Below, in pieces: positions 7,062 through 8,046 of a DNA stretch of 8,046 bases (position 1 is the stretch's first letter; the number at the start of each line of letters is the position of its first letter). A model generated the notes under the pieces. That model did no database searches and was not told the origin of the DNA. It was given only the letters and a program-made list of their open reading frames with translations. Source of the stretch: PWPR01 sp046542315 (GTDB taxonomy: Bacteria; Bacillota; UBA994; PWPR01); contig JBKHBO010000068.1 of NCBI GenBank assembly GCA_046542315.1, forward strand, positions 1 to 8,046. The letters are read 5' to 3'. A program made the position numbers and the translations under genes.

Positions 7062-7297
7062 TTTTCCATCCTCCTTGTCCTACTTATTACACCAATAAAC
7101 AAGATTGTAGTCACTCCAGCTCCGATAGCTGCTTCTGTCATTGCAACATCAGGAGATCGTAAGATTAGCCATAATAAAGCCATTACTAAACTATATGAAC
7201 CAAAGATAACAATTGCGCTTATTAAATCTTTTGTTCTCTCTACAGCTATTGCACAAATAATTAAAAACAATATTAAAATAACATTGAGATATCTCAT
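7058..7297 (-). CDS. MbhD-like small subunit (DUF4040/MrpA C-terminal domain)
   Basis: A 79-residue protein with three membrane helices (about 2-18, 24-45 and 54-71). RSPDVAMTEAAIGAG (47-61) is the MbhD/DUF4040 signature; the Asp50 and Glu55 in it match the conserved acidic pair in MrpA, where the glutamate is important for antiport. In classical Mrp operons this is an internal domain near the end of MrpA; here, as in Mbh-type complexes, it is a separate gene placed between mrpG and the MbhE-like gene. The ATG overlaps the mrpG stop by four bases (ATGA), and GGTGAG lies just upstream. It ends in a short basic tail (SRTRRMEK), which suggests a cytoplasmic C-terminus. Confidence 0.88.
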   Translation of the reverse strand: MRYLNVILILFLIICAIAVERTKDLISAIVIFGSYSLVMALLWLILRSPDVAMTEAAIGAGVTTILFIGVISRTRRMEK

Positions 7298-7593
7298 TTT
7301 TGCTCACCAACATTTCTATCTTGATTATATGTAGCCTTTGCAATAATGTGAGCTGCTGTAGGTGTGGTAATCCAAACAAATACTAATATAAAAATAAGCT
7401 TTAGAGTGATAACATCTAACCCTCTATAAATCATTAAAGCTAATAATGATAATCCTGCGCCTAAAGTATCACTTTTAGTAGTGGCATGCATTCTTGTAAA
7501 AGTATCTGGCATTCTTAGCAAGCCTATAGTTCCAACTGAAAAGAAAAATCCACTTGCTATTAATAATGAAAATATAATGGCTTCTTTAATCAA
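7294..7593 (-). CDS. mrpG: Mrp antiporter subunit MrpG
   Basis: A 99-residue protein with three membrane helices (about 5-25, 43-57 and 61-76), typical of MrpG/MnhG and MbhC. The signature LLRMPDTFTRMHATTKSDT (25-43) joins helices one and two, and TPTAAHIIAKA (77-87) follows the third helix. It is an accessory subunit of the antiporter, needed for complex assembly in studied systems. The start is chosen as TTG at 7593 because GGAGG at 7602-7606 sits eight bases before it. The GTG at 7602 in the same frame shares its first base with that GGAGG and would have no usable ribosome site; using it would add three residues. Neighbouring genes are mrpF (upstream, GGAGG overlaps its stop codon) and the MbhD-like gene (four-base overlap). 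Confidence 0.9.
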   Translation of the reverse strand: MIKEAIIFSLLIASGFFFSVGTIGLLRMPDTFTRMHATTKSDTLGAGLSLLALMIYRGLDVITLKLIFILVFVWITTPTAAHIIAKATYNQDRNVGEQK

Positions 7594-7601
7594 CGCATCC
7601 A

Positions 7602-7606
7602 CCTCC
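7602..7606 (-). promoter_or_regulatory. Ribosome binding site deciding the mrpG start
   Basis: GGAGG begins on the last base of the mrpF stop codon (TAG) and ends on the first base of the GTG at 7602. Its distance of eight bases to the TTG at 7593 is ideal, so the rare TTG start is the better reading. Confidence 0.7.
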
Positions 7607-7872
7607 TAAAATAGTTTCTTTTTCTCTATATATTTTGACACTGCTATGGTTGTAATAAAACCCATCATTGCATAAATAATTGCAACATCCATAAAAGAAT
7701 CTTGTCCTGTTATAGAAGCAATCAGTGTTATTACAATAGTTACTTTTGTAGAGATAACATTAATTGAAATAACTCTATCTGCTGCGTGAGGGCCTTTATA
7801 TGCTCTATACAAGCATAAAATGAAAAGTATAGATAAATAAATTGCTAATATTGTAAATGCATTAAGAATCAT
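7606..7872 (-). CDS. mrpF: Mrp antiporter subunit MrpF
   Basis: An 88-residue protein with three membrane helices (about 3-22, 36-54 and 60-79), the normal size for MrpF/MnhF and MbhB. The motif YRAYKGPHAADRVISINVIS (22-41) contains the conserved GPxxxDR with Asp32, and SFMDVAIIYAMMGF (59-72) carries the second conserved acid, Asp62. The start is taken at ATG 7872, which has GAGGGG at 7880-7885, seven bases upstream. An in-frame TTG at 7887 would overlap that ribosome site and add five non-conserved residues. The start codon lies inside the end of mrpE (11-base overlap), suggesting coupled translation. MrpF is a small subunit required for activity of the whole complex; in some systems it has been linked to cholate or cation efflux. 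Confidence 0.92.
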   Translation of the reverse strand: MILNAFTILAIYLSILFILCLYRAYKGPHAADRVISINVISTKVTIVITLIASITGQDSFMDVAIIYAMMGFITTIAVSKYIEKKKLF

Positions 7873-8046
7873 CTCTATTCCCCTCAATTTTTAAAATCTT
7901 ATTTTCTACTATACTATCCTTTAGTCCTTCTGCAGCTTCTTTTGTTAGAGCATGTACTATATAATGATCTTCTAATATATCTACTGTTAAAGTTCCTGGT
8001 GTTAACGTTATAGAGTTTCCATATAACACTTTAAAAATATCTTTTT
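7862..8046 (-). CDS. mrpE: Mrp antiporter subunit MrpE, C-terminal part, runs off the right edge
   Basis: Only the last 60 residues and the stop codon are inside the window; the gene continues upstream beyond the right edge (full MrpE/MnhE is about 160 residues). The fragment contains YGNSITLTPGTLTVDI (8-23) followed by VHALTKEA (30-37), the hallmark of the MnhE family, where this soluble C-terminal domain follows two N-terminal membrane helices. MrpE corresponds to MbhA and sits next to MrpF and MrpG in the complex. The stop codon lies 11 bases inside mrpF. Nothing can be said about the operon promoter or about an upstream mrpA, which are outside the window. Confidence 0.93.
   Translation of the reverse strand, partial: KDIFKVLYGNSITLTPGTLTVDILEDHYIVHALTKEAAEGLKDSIVENKILKIEGNRDDS

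Noticed and set aside
6768..7297. The two small MbhD/MbhE-like genes as remnants of a frameshifted mrpA
   Set aside because: Each has its own start and ribosome site with a coupled four-base overlap, conserved motifs are intact, and mrpG rather than a NuoL-like region lies upstream.
7191..7379. 62-residue minus-strand open frame overlapping mrpG and the MbhD-like gene in another frame
   Set aside because: The two genes it overlaps carry clear family motifs in their own frames; this one is an out-of-frame shadow.
7873..7887. TTG at 7887 as the mrpF start
   Set aside because: It overlaps the GAGGGG ribosome site that serves ATG 7872, and the five added residues are not expected from the family.

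Overview
The window is AT-rich DNA with strong GGAGG-type ribosome binding sites, tightly packed genes and rho-independent terminators. This suggests a low-G+C Gram-positive anaerobe of the Clostridia/Tissierellia type. The gene content fits that: a Cat1/AarC-type CoA-transferase and a multi-subunit cation/proton antiporter. The species cannot be named from the sequence.

Left part (1-2413). A truncated polysaccharide deacetylase gene (NodB family) runs leftward off the edge. It diverges from a monocistronic OsmC-family gene (336-764) that ends in a clear terminator. Next comes a single gene for an acetyl-CoA hydrolase/transferase-family CoA-transferase (885-2381), preceded by a perfect 18-bp palindrome beside a likely -10 box and followed by a second terminator.

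Right part (2420-8046). A nine-gene operon reads leftward from beyond the right edge. In transcription order it holds mrpE (C-terminal part only), mrpF, mrpG, a stand-alone MbhD-like gene, a stand-alone MbhE-like gene, mrpB, mrpC, mrpD and a 682-residue NuoL/HyfB-like subunit. Genes overlap or lie within about 12 bases of each other, so they are probably translationally coupled. Together they encode a membrane-bound Mrp-type Na+(or K+)/H+ antiporter.

The layout differs from the classical Bacillus operon, where one long MrpA carries a NuoL-like domain followed by MbhD and MbhE domains. Here the MbhD and MbhE parts are separate small genes and the NuoL-like part is the last gene, after mrpD. 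This is the order of the Mrp-like module in archaeal and bacterial Mbh/Mbs respiratory complexes, but no hydrogenase or iron-sulfur genes follow: the operon runs into a terminator and a convergent gene. I see no evidence of mobile elements, CRISPR arrays, tRNA or rRNA genes, and no stretch over 300 bases without a gene.
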